NCBI GenBank assembly: GCA_030432255.1
Contig: JAUIHS010000016.1
Location: forward strand, 1-64,000
Direction of reading: 5' to 3'
From: Phycisphaerae bacterium
GTDB taxonomy: Bacteria; Planctomycetota; Phycisphaerae; Phycisphaerales; UBA1924
DNA: 64,000 nt
Position numbers and translations under genes: made by a program. This document shows, one piece after another, positions 44,755-53,090 of this stretch. The notes beneath the pieces were generated by a model. It had not been told where the DNA came from and ran no database searches. It worked only from the letters and a program-made list of their open reading frames with translations. Numbering within the stretch: the first letter of the stretch is position 1; every line of letters starts with the position of its first letter.

Positions 44755-45534
44755 TCAGGGGTACTCCTGGCGAGTCGGACGGATCATGATGTCATTCAGG
44801 TTGACGTGAGGCGGCTGTGACGCGACGAAGGTCACGAGTCGCGCGATGTCGTCCGGCTGAAGTACCGGCCCGATCTTCTCCATGAACGTCCCGAACTGCT
44901 CCGGATCGTAACCCGCCACCTGCTGAAACTCGCTCTCCACCACTGCCGGATGGATCGTCGTCACACGCACACCCTGCGGTCCCACCTCGCGGCGAACGGC
45001 TTCACCAATCGACGTGATAGCGAACTTCGTCGAGCCGTACATGGACGAGAAGGGTGAGACGTTCTTACCAACGGAAGAGGAGATGATCACGATATCGCGC
45101 GCGTGCGTCCGCCACGCCTCGGGCTCGGGCATCGACTCCAGCATCGCGTTGGCGCCTTCGCGGATGAGCCGCATGGCGCCCAGCAGATTGACCCGAATCA
45201 CGTCTTCCCACTCATCCGTATCGGAGGAGAGCGGGCTTCCGGCAAGGCCGCGACCGGCGTTGGCGACGATCAGGTCTGCCGGACTGCCCCAAGTGTCCAC
45301 CGCGGCGGCCAGCATGCGCGCGATTGTGCTCGCTTCGACGGCATCGCCCGCGACGGCGGTCGCCCGACCGCCACTCCCGGCGATCTCGTCCACGAGTGCA
45401 TTCAGCCGTTCCGCGCGACGCGCGTTGACGACAACGGCCGCGCCGTGCGTTGCCAGTTCCCTGGCGATGGCGCTCCCGATCCCGGCGGAGGCGCCGGTGA
45501 CGATGGCGATACGATTGGCAAGTGAGATGCTCAT
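44755..45534 (-). CDS. Short-chain dehydrogenase/reductase
   Basis: 259 residues, classical SDR. NAD(P)-binding TGASAGIG at about residues 12-19, NAG in IVANAGRG, catalytic Ser in IISSSVG and YGSTK (Tyr-x3-Lys) are all present. Substrate cannot be inferred. ATG 45534 is the second choice of the open frame, which extends to 45591; the shorter start fits SDR length. It follows mnmE by 53 bases on the same strand and may be the last gene of that operon. Confidence 0.88.
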   Translation of the reverse strand: MSISLANRIAIVTGASAGIGSAIARELATHGAAVVVNARRAERLNALVDEIAGSGGRATAVAGDAVEASTIARMLAAAVDTWGSPADLIVANAGRGLAGSPLSSDTDEWEDVIRVNLLGAMRLIREGANAMLESMPEPEAWRTHARDIVIISSSVGKNVSPFSSMYGSTKFAITSIGEAVRREVGPQGVRVTTIHPAVVESEFQQVAGYDPEQFGTFMEKIGPVLQPDDIARLVTFVASQPPHVNLNDIMIRPTRQEYP

Positions 45535-45587
45535 GCGACCAGTGTAGAGACACCGGCAACTCTCGTCCTGACGGCGCTCTCGACTGC

Positions 45588-46982
45588 TCACTTGCCGATG
45601 CAGAATGACGCGAAGATGCGCCCGATCACATCGTCGGGCGTGATGTGGCCGGCGAGTTCAGCGATGGCGTCCAGGGCGGTGCGAAGCTCCGCGCCGATGA
45701 CTTCCGGTGAACTCAGATGGTGACTGTCGGGAACCGACCGGGCGAGGTCCACGGCGGCCTGCAGGTGAGCAAGAGTGACGGCAAGAGCGCGCCGGTGACG
45801 GGGCATGACGAGCAGGTCGGTCCCCTGCCGCGCACCGCTGATCGCGTCAAGGATCGAGCGTCGCAGCGGGCCGATGTTCCAGCCATCAATCGCACACACG
45901 GCCAGCACGCCGACACCCGAAGCAGCCGAGGGCAGATCGCCCTTCGTGCGGATGCGCAGCCGCGGCGTCTCTTCAGGTATGAGGTCAGACTCCGCGAATC
46001 GTGCGGCGGGGTCACACAGGATCACCACATCGGCCGTCTCGATGTGCTTCCGCGCGAGCGATTGTGCCTCATGGTCAAGGGGACTGCTCCGCGCGAGCGC
46101 CTCATCGAGGCCTGCGAGATCCACGAGTTGCATGGCACCGGCCGAGATCGATCGCGCCGGTGCCGCGAGGCGCCACTCCGGGCACTGGTCAAAGACGATC
46201 CGTTCAACGATGGCGTCACGTGTCGTGCCCGGAGTCTCCGAGACGATTGCCCGCTCCCTCCCGAGGAGGTGATTGAAGAGAGTGGACTTTCCGGCGTTCG
46301 GAGGTCCGACCAGAACGACCGAAGGATCCGACGAGCGCACGGCATCGGCCGTATCCGCTCCGAGCGACTGGACACGATGAATGAGCATCGTGAGCCGGTG
46401 ATGCAGCGCTTCGGGGGCGATCGCGACCACGTCTTCTTCCTCGACGAAGTCAATGCCCGCTTCAACGAGCGCGAGCAGAGCAGCAAGCTCATCGGCAATC
46501 TCGCGATAAGCGGCGCCGGTGACTCCGGAGAGCAGGCGGGTCGCCGCAGCGTGCTCGGACTCGTTCCGCGCGGCGATCGTCGCCTGGACCCCTTCGGCCT
46601 CTTCGATCGTCAGTCGACCACTCAGGAAGGCGCGGGCCGTGTACTCTCCGGGCTCGGCAAAGCGGACTCCTGGCCGGGAACAGATCGCCTCCAGCAACGA
46701 ATCGACGACCCATTGATTGCCGACGATGTAGAGTTCTGCGCTGTCCTCCCCGGTATACGAAGCGGGTCCGGAGAAGGTCACCAGCAGCGCCGGCAACTCG
46801 ATGTCCTGTGAACGACATCGAAAGCGACAACGGCAGCGAGCGGCTGCCCGGCTTCGCGCCGGTGCCTGAACCAGTATCCGGTCGAGCACCTCGAACGTCC
46901 GGGGGCCGGAGAGACGAATGATGGCTCGGGACGACCAGCCGGGGGGCGACGCCTGGGCGGCAATCGTGTCTGCGTTGTTCAC
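45588..46982 (-). CDS. mnmE: tRNA modification GTPase MnmE
   Basis: 464 residues from a GTG. With MnmG it modifies U34 of certain tRNAs. The tetrahydrofolate-binding N-terminus ([24 protein letters not shown]), helical domain, G1 [10 protein letters not shown]2 (PGTTRD), and the terminal ASFCIGK with its family-specific Cys are intact. GTG 46982 overlaps the TGA of dinB in a GTGA string, so it is translationally coupled to the polymerase gene. A common alternative reading with a longer N-terminus (to 47051) is out of family length. MnmG is not in the window. Confidence 0.94.
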   Translation of the reverse strand: MNNADTIAAQASPPGWSSRAIIRLSGPRTFEVLDRILVQAPARSRAAARCRCRFRCRSQDIELPALLVTFSGPASYTGEDSAELYIVGNQWVVDSLLEAICSRPGVRFAEPGEYTARAFLSGRLTIEEAEGVQATIAARNESEHAAATRLLSGVTGAAYREIADELAALLALVEAGIDFVEEEDVVAIAPEALHHRLTMLIHRVQSLGADTADAVRSSDPSVVLVGPPNAGKSTLFNHLLGRERAIVSETPGTTRDAIVERIVFDQCPEWRLAAPARSISAGAMQLVDLAGLDEALARSSPLDHEAQSLARKHIETADVVILCDPAARFAESDLIPEETPRLRIRTKGDLPSAASGVGVLAVCAIDGWNIGPLRRSILDAISGARQGTDLLVMPRHRRALAVTLAHLQAAVDLARSVPDSHHLSSPEVIGAELRTALDAIAELAGHITPDDVIGRIFASFCIGK

Positions 46983-48298
46983 GGCTCCGCGTCCGGATGG
47001 CGGGTGCGGAAGTTGGAGGGACGCTTCTTCTCGCGGCAGGCCCGCGCACATGAGATCGCATCGAAGCCATGACGGGCGCGAATCGCATCCGCTGCCGCGT
47101 AGACAGCGCTGCGTTTGTCGTATGCCTCGGTCTCTCCCAGCCGAAGCTGTCGATGACTCTCCGGTGCCAGGTGGGAGAGTTTCACGCCGATGAGTCGCAC
47201 GGAGAGTCGACGGCGGGTTGATCGAATGAGTTCATCGAGCAATCCCTCAGCGATGGGAAGCATGTCGGCGTCATGATCGGTGGCGCCGACGGAACCGGCG
47301 GCGGGATCCGAAAGCGAGCGATCGCGGGTGAAGGTTGTGAAGTCGTCGTAGCGGAGCTTGATCGAGACACACCCCGCCCGAAGTCCTTTCTCACGCAGGG
47401 TGTACGTAGCCCGCGCCATCAACGCGTGAAGTGTAGTTACGAGATCCTCGCGCGATCGAATGTCCTCACTGAATGTGCGCTCTCGCGAGATGGACTTGCG
47501 ATCTCGATGCGCCTCCGCCGGTCGGTCGGCTGGAAGGCCCATCGCCTTGCGCTGCAATTCGACGCCGAAGTCGCCCAGGTCCGCCGCGAGCTGCTCCGGA
47601 TGTGCTTCGATGATGTCGCGCGTGTGCGTGTAGCCATGCCTGCGAAGGCGCTCTTCCGTCTTCGGGCCGACGCCCCTGAGTCGACGAATCGGGAGTGTCG
47701 CGGCAAAGCGCGGGGCGGCGTCGTGTCGCACGCAGGTGATCCCGGCGGGCTTGACGTAGCCACTGGCAATCTTGGCAAGGAATCGGTTGGGACCGATGCC
47801 GATGGACGCCGACATCTCGGTCTCTTCCCGGATCGCTTCCTGCAGTCGCCTCGCGAACTCGATGGGCCAGTCCGATTCCCAGAAGTCCTCCGAGGATGTC
47901 TGATCGGGGTGGACGAGGCGCCGGGTCCAGCGTTCGAGTCCCTGGAGTCCGAGGTATGCTTCATCGATGCCGACGATCCGCACGTCGGGAGTGAAGCGCT
48001 CGCAGACGGCCATCACTTCGCGCGAGACTTCGCTGTACCGACCGTGAGCCGCGTGCGTAATGATGGCATCGGGACAGAGACGCGCGGCCTGCGCGATGGG
48101 CATGGCGGTGCGGACGCCGTGACTTCGGGCGAGATAGTTGCTCGTGCAGACGACGCCGCGGCCGAACGAGCCATCGGGGCGTCGTCCGCCTCCGACGATG
48201 ACCGGATGGCCGCGATACTCGGGGTGATCAAGTTCGACGACCTGTGCGAAGAAGCAGTCGAGATCGAGGTGCGCGATGATGGTCGGCCACGCTGCCAT
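46979..48298 (-). CDS. dinB: DNA polymerase IV (Y-family, DinB)
   Basis: 439 residues. Y-family palm motifs are complete: [15 protein letters not shown] with the metal Asp residues, [11 protein letters not shown], and [13 protein letters not shown] (DE pair). The little-finger region follows ([19 protein letters not shown]). This is an error-prone translesion polymerase. ATG 48298 or 48307 are both plausible. It is preceded by the 211-residue gene (28 bases), followed by coupled mnmE, and falls under the candidate SOS box at 49019-49043. The C-terminal [12 protein letters not shown] tail may be a species-specific extension; no clamp motif was identified with confidence. Confidence 0.92.
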   Translation of the reverse strand: MAAWPTIIAHLDLDCFFAQVVELDHPEYRGHPVIVGGGRRPDGSFGRGVVCTSNYLARSHGVRTAMPIAQAARLCPDAIITHAAHGRYSEVSREVMAVCERFTPDVRIVGIDEAYLGLQGLERWTRRLVHPDQTSSEDFWESDWPIEFARRLQEAIREETEMSASIGIGPNRFLAKIASGYVKPAGITCVRHDAAPRFAATLPIRRLRGVGPKTEERLRRHGYTHTRDIIEAHPEQLAADLGDFGVELQRKAMGLPADRPAEAHRDRKSISRERTFSEDIRSREDLVTTLHALMARATYTLREKGLRAGCVSIKLRYDDFTTFTRDRSLSDPAAGSVGATDHDADMLPIAEGLLDELIRSTRRRLSVRLIGVKLSHLAPESHRQLRLGETEAYDKRSAVYAAADAIRARHGFDAISCARACREKKRPSNFRTRHPDAEP

Positions 48299-48326
48299 GT
48301 GGACCATTCTGACGCCAATCGTCGGT

Positions 48327-48962
48327 TCACGCAGCGATGCGCCCGGCGGAACCGGTGAAGTGAAGCAATTCGTCGACACCTGGCGAACGCCTCGCCACGC
48401 CGTGGCGCAGCGCGAAGGCGATTTCTGCGGGTCGGATGATCTCGACGAGATCGACGCGCTCACCCAGTTGCCAGAGCGCGATCGCGCTCTCGAGCGGTTC
48501 ACCGATCAGGCCATCCGCACCGCGCCCCTCCGCTGCGAGGCGTGCCAGGAACAGGGCGTGGCACGCATCATCGATGTGGCGGGCCAGGCGAACGCGATCG
48601 GCGGTATCGAGGGGATTGCTCCCGGCGGGAAGGGCGGCCAACTGATCCTGCACGGTCAGGAGGGCCCGCAGCACGACCGCCGCCGGGGCCACGCCAAGAC
48701 GACCTGAGCGCTGCTCCAGGCGATCGAAGAGTTCCGCGAGGAGGAAGCGGGCGTGTTCATTGGGTCGGTGCGTCATTTCCGTGATGCGCCGGATGGCCAC
48801 CGCCAGACCACAGAGATCGGCATGAGCCTCGTCTCCCAGCGCGAGGCGGACAGGGAGAGGCACGCGCCGGCCGTAGCGGAGAATCTCATCGATCAGCGTG
48901 TCGAAGCGACCGGTCTCGGCCAGGCGCGTCAGGCGTTCGAAGCTGAGTGTGGCATGGATCAT
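48327..48962 (-). CDS. Protein of unknown function preceding dinB
   Basis: 211 residues, predicted to be soluble and almost wholly helical, rich in Ala, Leu and Arg (LARHIDDACHALFLARLAAEG, LESAIALWQLGERVDLVEII). There are no catalytic motifs I recognise. AGGAG lies eight bases before the ATG. It is the first gene of the dinB-mnmE operon, downstream of the candidate SOS box, so it may be a damage-response protein. It does not resemble ImuA or RecA in sequence. Confidence 0.6.
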   Translation of the reverse strand: MIHATLSFERLTRLAETGRFDTLIDEILRYGRRVPLPVRLALGDEAHADLCGLAVAIRRITEMTHRPNEHARFLLAELFDRLEQRSGRLGVAPAAVVLRALLTVQDQLAALPAGSNPLDTADRVRLARHIDDACHALFLARLAAEGRGADGLIGEPLESAIALWQLGERVDLVEIIRPAEIAFALRHGVARRSPGVDELLHFTGSAGRIAA

Positions 48963-49018
48963 GGTGCAGACTCCTGAGAGCCCCCTCGGGCGTCATTCAG
49001 TTCGGAAATGGATCGCAC

Positions 49019-49043
49019 GAACATACTAGGAACATATTTGTTC
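49019..49043 (-). promoter_or_regulatory. Candidate SOS (LexA-type) box of the dinB operon
   Basis: Read on the minus strand: GAAC-AAATAT-GTTC-CTAGTAT-GTTC, containing a GTTC-N7-GTTC direct repeat (49033-49019), the format known for LexA boxes in alphaproteobacteria. A TTGACT (49062-49057) lies upstream as a possible -35 element, with a poor -10. It is 57 bases before the first gene of the operon. The rest of the 353-base gap, 49044-49315, is AT-rich at its left end and shows no other signal that I can support. Confidence 0.5.
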
Positions 49044-49315
49044 GGGTTTTCATGGAAGTCAAGATGTATTTGGATTCTTTTTGGCTGATTTTCACCGAGT
49101 GAAATCCAGGATGAGTGTCCGACACCCGCGCCATTCGGACATGACGCCCCTTCCCGGGCCGTGTAAGGTGGTTGCAAGAACACAACCCCCGCCATGAACG
49201 GCGGATGCAACGCGGCCCGCCGCACCCCCAACAATGCCTGTGTGCTGTCCGGGCGGTGTGAGGACACTTCGAAGTGCGGAGCATGCCGCAGGACACCACA
49301 CACGGAAGGAAATCC

Positions 49316-49834
49316 ATGAACGAAGAATTTGGAGTCGAACCTCAGAAGCAATCCAACACGCTTGGCCTCATCGGGTTCATCCTCGCATTCTGCGTGTCGC
49401 CGATCGGACTGCTCGTCAGCCTGATCGCACTGGCCAAGCCGCCGCGGGGCTTCGCGATCGGCGGTGTGGCCGTCGGCCTGCTGGGGTCCGTGCTGTGGGG
49501 GCTCTTCGGGTGGGGCATCTACCTCGGCATCGACATCACAGCAAAGGGCGTCGAAGGCTACGCCGACCTGTCGGCGGTGCGATCCGCGATGAGCCAGCAG
49601 AGCGATGCGACGGACCTGTCCACGCTGGGACTGTCCGAGGATCAGACCCTGGATCCCTGGGGCAATCCCTACCGGCTGGACACCCAGGACGCCGAGTGGT
49701 CGCTGACCTCCGCCGGTAAGGATGGCGCCCTCGACACGAAGGACGACGTTGTCATCCGGCAGAACATGACCGAGGAAGAGGTCATCCAGGCCTTTGCGGA
49801 TGCATTCGCCGCCTCAATGGGCGCGCAGCCGTAA
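49316..49834 (+). CDS. Membrane protein with GspG-like C-terminal domain (one copy)
   Basis: 172 residues. Two membrane helices at about 17-40 (LIGFILAFCVSPIGLLVSLIAL) and 45-75 (FAIGGVAVGLLGSVLWGLFG), as in DUF4190 proteins, then a domain at about 95-160 resembling the C-terminal end of type II secretion major pseudopilin GspG: LDPWGNPYRL, WSLTSAGKDGALDTKDDV, including the Asp-rich calcium-site segment. It lacks a prepilin N-terminus. GGAAGGA precedes ATG 49316. The next gene is a larger paralogue. Confidence 0.65.
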   Translation: MNEEFGVEPQKQSNTLGLIGFILAFCVSPIGLLVSLIALAKPPRGFAIGGVAVGLLGSVLWGLFGWGIYLGIDITAKGVEGYADLSAVRSAMSQQSDATDLSTLGLSEDQTLDPWGNPYRLDTQDAEWSLTSAGKDGALDTKDDVVIRQNMTEEEVIQAFADAFAASMGAQP

Positions 49835-49915
49835 CCGCAACGCAATTCAACGGACCCGCCGACGGAAACGCCGGCGTGTCCTTTCTCAGACCCGCCAGTC
49901 ATTGAAAGGTGACGG

Positions 49916-50782
49916 ATGTCGCAACCGAAGTATCGATCGCCCGCTCGGACCGAGGACAATCCGCTCGCCCTTCCGGGACTGCTGCTCGCGATCCTCATCG
50001 GCCCCATCGGGCTCGTGGTCTCGCTGATCGCCGTGACGCGCCGGCCGCGAGGCGTTGCGGTGGCGGGCGTGATCGTCGGTTCGCTGACCACCCTGACCCT
50101 GCTGACGGTCACGGTGGTCGTGATCGTGATGGTCAATCGCGGCAGAGCGATCTTCGAGCAGTATGGCGCGCTTGACGACGACATCACCGAAGTAGCTGGA
50201 ACGCTGTCGACACTTCACGCCGAGTCGGGTGCCTGGCCGGACAGCCTCACCGCTCTCGGTCTGACGGAAGACCTGCTGACAGATCCATGGGGGCAGCCAT
50301 ATCACTATGAACTCACCCCTGACGGTGCCAACTGGGTCCTCGCATCCGCGGGCCCTGATGGAGAGATGGAGACGAGGGACGACCTTCGCTTCGACCGCTT
50401 CATGCCGCACGCCGAGTTGTATCTCGCGCGGGAGACGACCCACCTGGCAACGAGTCTCTTTGGGGCACCGAGCGTGGTGGACGAGTCGATGAGTGGCGTC
50501 ATGAACATGGCTCGCCTGAAGAAGGCGGCACAGGAGTTCGCCCAGGAACAAGGGGAGTTCCCCGAGGCGATCGAGGAGGTTCCCGGTCTGGTGGACTGGA
50601 TGCTGCTGGATCCGTGGGGGCAGCAGTACGCCTACGAGGTGACCGAAGGAGGCAGGGTCCGCATTCGCAGTGCGGGCGCGGACGGGCGCCTCGGCACCGC
50701 GGACGACCTCGACAGCGAAGGCAACACCAGGATCAACGTGTCGACCGGGAACGCATCGGAGACGCCCGCCGAGGCCGACTGA
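49916..50782 (+). CDS. Membrane protein with two GspG-like domains
   Basis: 288 residues. Same plan as the preceding gene: two membrane helices (LPGLLLAILIGPIGLVVSLI, VAGVIVGSLTTLTLLTVTVV) then two GspG-like units, LTDPWGQPYHYE... SAGPDGEMETRDDLRF (about 120-165) and LLDPWGQQYAYEV... SAGADGRLGTADDLD (about 220-262). Both carry the pseudopilin calcium-loop pattern. AAGGTGA lies just before ATG 49916, and the gap to the previous gene is 81 bases. The domain may have been captured from pseudopilins for another role. Confidence 0.65.
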   Translation: MSQPKYRSPARTEDNPLALPGLLLAILIGPIGLVVSLIAVTRRPRGVAVAGVIVGSLTTLTLLTVTVVVIVMVNRGRAIFEQYGALDDDITEVAGTLSTLHAESGAWPDSLTALGLTEDLLTDPWGQPYHYELTPDGANWVLASAGPDGEMETRDDLRFDRFMPHAELYLARETTHLATSLFGAPSVVDESMSGVMNMARLKKAAQEFAQEQGEFPEAIEEVPGLVDWMLLDPWGQQYAYEVTEGGRVRIRSAGADGRLGTADDLDSEGNTRINVSTGNASETPAEAD

Positions 50783-50896
50783 CCGGCGACTGTCAGATCG
50801 GCAGCATGCCCGCCCATCGGCAGCCTCGTGGCGGGCCGCATCGGCCCTGGCGACGCACAGAGGCCACCTGACGCCATCCGGGAGCATCACCGGCGC

Positions 50897-50913
50897 TGGC
50901 ATCCCCCTTGCAA
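50897..50913 (+). promoter_or_regulatory. Sigma-54-type promoter ahead of dnaK
   Basis: TGGCATCCCCCTTGCAA matches the -24/-12 consensus TGGCAC-N5-TTGCW with one mismatch and exact GG-N10-GC spacing. It lies 93 bases upstream of the dnaK start. No CIRCE inverted repeat or sigma-32 box is apparent in 50783-51005. A GGCCG/CGGCC hairpin lies just downstream, around 50927-50944. Confidence 0.45.
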
Positions 50914-51005
50914 TATGAGAAGTGTCCGGCCGAAGAATCCGGCCATGAACCAAACGATTCGTCCCGCCTCCGGTGTGGGACCTGGAACAGAGTTAGAGGT
51001 GTCAG

Positions 51006-52910
51006 ATGGGCAAGACGATTGGAATCGACCTCGGGACCACCAACTCGGTCGTCGCCGTCATGGAAGGCGGCCAGCCGAAGGTCCTGATCAACGCACAGGG
51101 CAACCGCACGACGCCGTCCGTGGTCGCCTTCACCGACAAGGGCGAGCGACTCGTGGGTCAGCCCGCCCGTCACCAGCAGGTCACGAACCCGAAGAACACG
51201 ATCTACTCGATCAAGCGCTTCATGGGCCGTCGCCACAACGAGGTGCAGTCCGAAGAGAAGATGGTGCCGTACGGCATCGTCGGCGGACCGACTGACCTCG
51301 TGAAGGTGAGCGCCCGTGACAAGGAGTTCACGCCGCCGGAGATCAGCGCCATGGTGCTCCAGTACCTCAAGAAGGTCGCGGAGGACTACCTGGGCGAGAC
51401 CGTCGACAGTGCGGTCATCACCGTGCCCGCGTACTTCAATGATGCGCAGCGCCAGGCCACCAAGGACGCCGGTGAGATCGCTGGCCTGAAGGTCGAGCGG
51501 ATCATCAATGAACCCACCGCCGCCGCGCTGGCGTACGGCCTCGAGAAGAAGTCCAACGAGAAGATCGCGGTCTTCGACTTCGGTGGTGGTACGTTCGATA
51601 TCTCCATCCTGGATGTCGGCGACGGCGTCTTCGAGGTGCTCTCCACGAACGGTGACACCCATCTCGGCGGCGATGACGTCGACGAAGTGCTGATCGGCTA
51701 CATCGCCGACGAGTTCAAGAAGCAGGAAGGCATCGATATCCGCAGCGACCCGATGGCGCTTCAGCGTCTGAAGGAAGCCGCCGAGAAGGCCAAGTGCGAA
51801 CTCTCCAACACGCAGGAGACGACCGTCAACCTGCCCTTCATCACGGCGGACCAGAGCGGCCCGAAGCATCTCCAGATGTCCATCAGCCGGGCGAAGTTCG
51901 AGAGCCTGATCGGCCCGATGCTTCAGCGCCTGAAGGACCCGAGCGTCGCCGCGCTGAAGGACGCGAAGCTCGACCCGAGCAAGATCGACGAGATCGTGCT
52001 GGTGGGTGGTTCGACGCGTATCCCGGCGGTGCAGGAACTCTGCAAGGAGATCTTCGGCAAGGAGCCGAACCGCAGCATCAACCCGGACGAGGTGGTCGCG
52101 GTGGGAGCGGCGATCCAGGGTGGCGTCCTGCAGGGCGACGTCAAGGACGTGCTCCTGCTCGATGTGACCCCGCTCAGCCTCGGTGTCGAAACCATGGGCG
52201 GTGTGATGACAACCCTTATCCAGCGCAACACCACGATCCCGACGTCCAAGAAGGAGACCTTCTCCACCGCGAGCGACAATCAGCCCTCCGTGATGATTCA
52301 CGTGCTCCAGGGCGAGCGCCCCATGGCAGGTGACAACCGCACGCTCGGCCAGTTCGAACTCAAGGACATTCCGCCGGCGCCTCGCGGCACGCCTCAGATC
52401 GAGGTCGAGTTCGCGCTTGATGCCAACGGCATTCTCAAGGTGTCCGCCACCGACAAGGGCACGGGCAAGAGCCAGAACATCGAGATCAAGTCGTCCAGCG
52501 GACTCTCGGACGAAGAGATTGACAAGATGAAGCGCGACGCCGAAGCCCACGCTGCGGAAGACACCGAGCGGCGCGAAGTCGTTGACCTCAAGAACAAGGG
52601 TGACAGCATGGTCTTCCAGACCCGCAAGGCGCTCGAGGAACACGGCGGCCAGGTGACCTCTGAAGTTCGCGGCAAGATCGAGAGCGCCGTCTCCAACCTC
52701 GAGGAGAAGATCAAGGGCGACGACAAGGCCGCGATCGAAGCAGCCATCAACGAACTCGAATCCGTCTCCATGGAGCTTGGCAAGGCTGTTTATGAGGCCG
52801 AGGCTGCGAAGCAGGGCGAGTCTGCCGGTGCAACCGATACGTCCGATGCAGGTACGACGAATGACAGCGACGATGTGGTCGATGCCGAATTCACGGTGAA
52901 AGACGACTGA
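51006..52910 (+). CDS. dnaK: Chaperone DnaK (Hsp70)
   Basis: 634 residues. ATPase domain with [34 protein letters not shown] and [15 protein letters not shown]; substrate-binding domain with [17 protein letters not shown] and TRIP-type linker; acidic C-terminus ([19 protein letters not shown]). All regular. GAGGTG precedes the ATG. It is alone: grpE and dnaJ are not adjacent. A strong terminator follows. Confidence 0.97.
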   Translation: MGKTIGIDLGTTNSVVAVMEGGQPKVLINAQGNRTTPSVVAFTDKGERLVGQPARHQQVTNPKNTIYSIKRFMGRRHNEVQSEEKMVPYGIVGGPTDLVKVSARDKEFTPPEISAMVLQYLKKVAEDYLGETVDSAVITVPAYFNDAQRQATKDAGEIAGLKVERIINEPTAAALAYGLEKKSNEKIAVFDFGGGTFDISILDVGDGVFEVLSTNGDTHLGGDDVDEVLIGYIADEFKKQEGIDIRSDPMALQRLKEAAEKAKCELSNTQETTVNLPFITADQSGPKHLQMSISRAKFESLIGPMLQRLKDPSVAALKDAKLDPSKIDEIVLVGGSTRIPAVQELCKEIFGKEPNRSINPDEVVAVGAAIQGGVLQGDVKDVLLLDVTPLSLGVETMGGVMTTLIQRNTTIPTSKKETFSTASDNQPSVMIHVLQGERPMAGDNRTLGQFELKDIPPAPRGTPQIEVEFALDANGILKVSATDKGTGKSQNIEIKSSSGLSDEEIDKMKRDAEAHAAEDTERREVVDLKNKGDSMVFQTRKALEEHGGQVTSEVRGKIESAVSNLEEKIKGDDKAAIEAAINELESVSMELGKAVYEAEAAKQGESAGATDTSDAGTTNDSDDVVDAEFTVKDD

Positions 52911-53002
52911 GTCGAACTCGAATAAGAAGACCGACGTACCAACGACGGTTTCTCCCGAACCACGTCCTGCGGGACACTGATTCTCATTCTCTTCCTCCTC
53001 CT

Positions 53003-53044
53003 GACGCCCTTCACGACCACACGCCGTGAGGGGCGTCTTTGTTT
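53003..53044 (+). terminator. Intrinsic terminator after dnaK
   Basis: A 13-bp stem (53003-53015 with 53025-53037, one G-U pair) and 9-base loop, followed by TTTGTTT. About 90 bases after the dnaK stop. Confidence 0.85.
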
Positions 53045-53090
53045 AAAGAGAAGAGACCAGGGATGAGGGAGGCGGAACCGTATCCGGAAC

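Noticed and set aside
47273-48358. 361-codon frame opposite dinB
   Set aside because: Shadow of dinB; no family features.
50783-51005. CIRCE/HrcA operator before dnaK
   Set aside because: No TTAGCACTC-N9-GAGTGCTAA or close variant; only a GGCCG/CGGCC hairpin.
50793-52643. 616-codon open frame on the minus strand opposite dnaK
   Set aside because: Typical shadow of dnaK; composition of His, Asp, Leu and Arg repeats, no recognisable protein.
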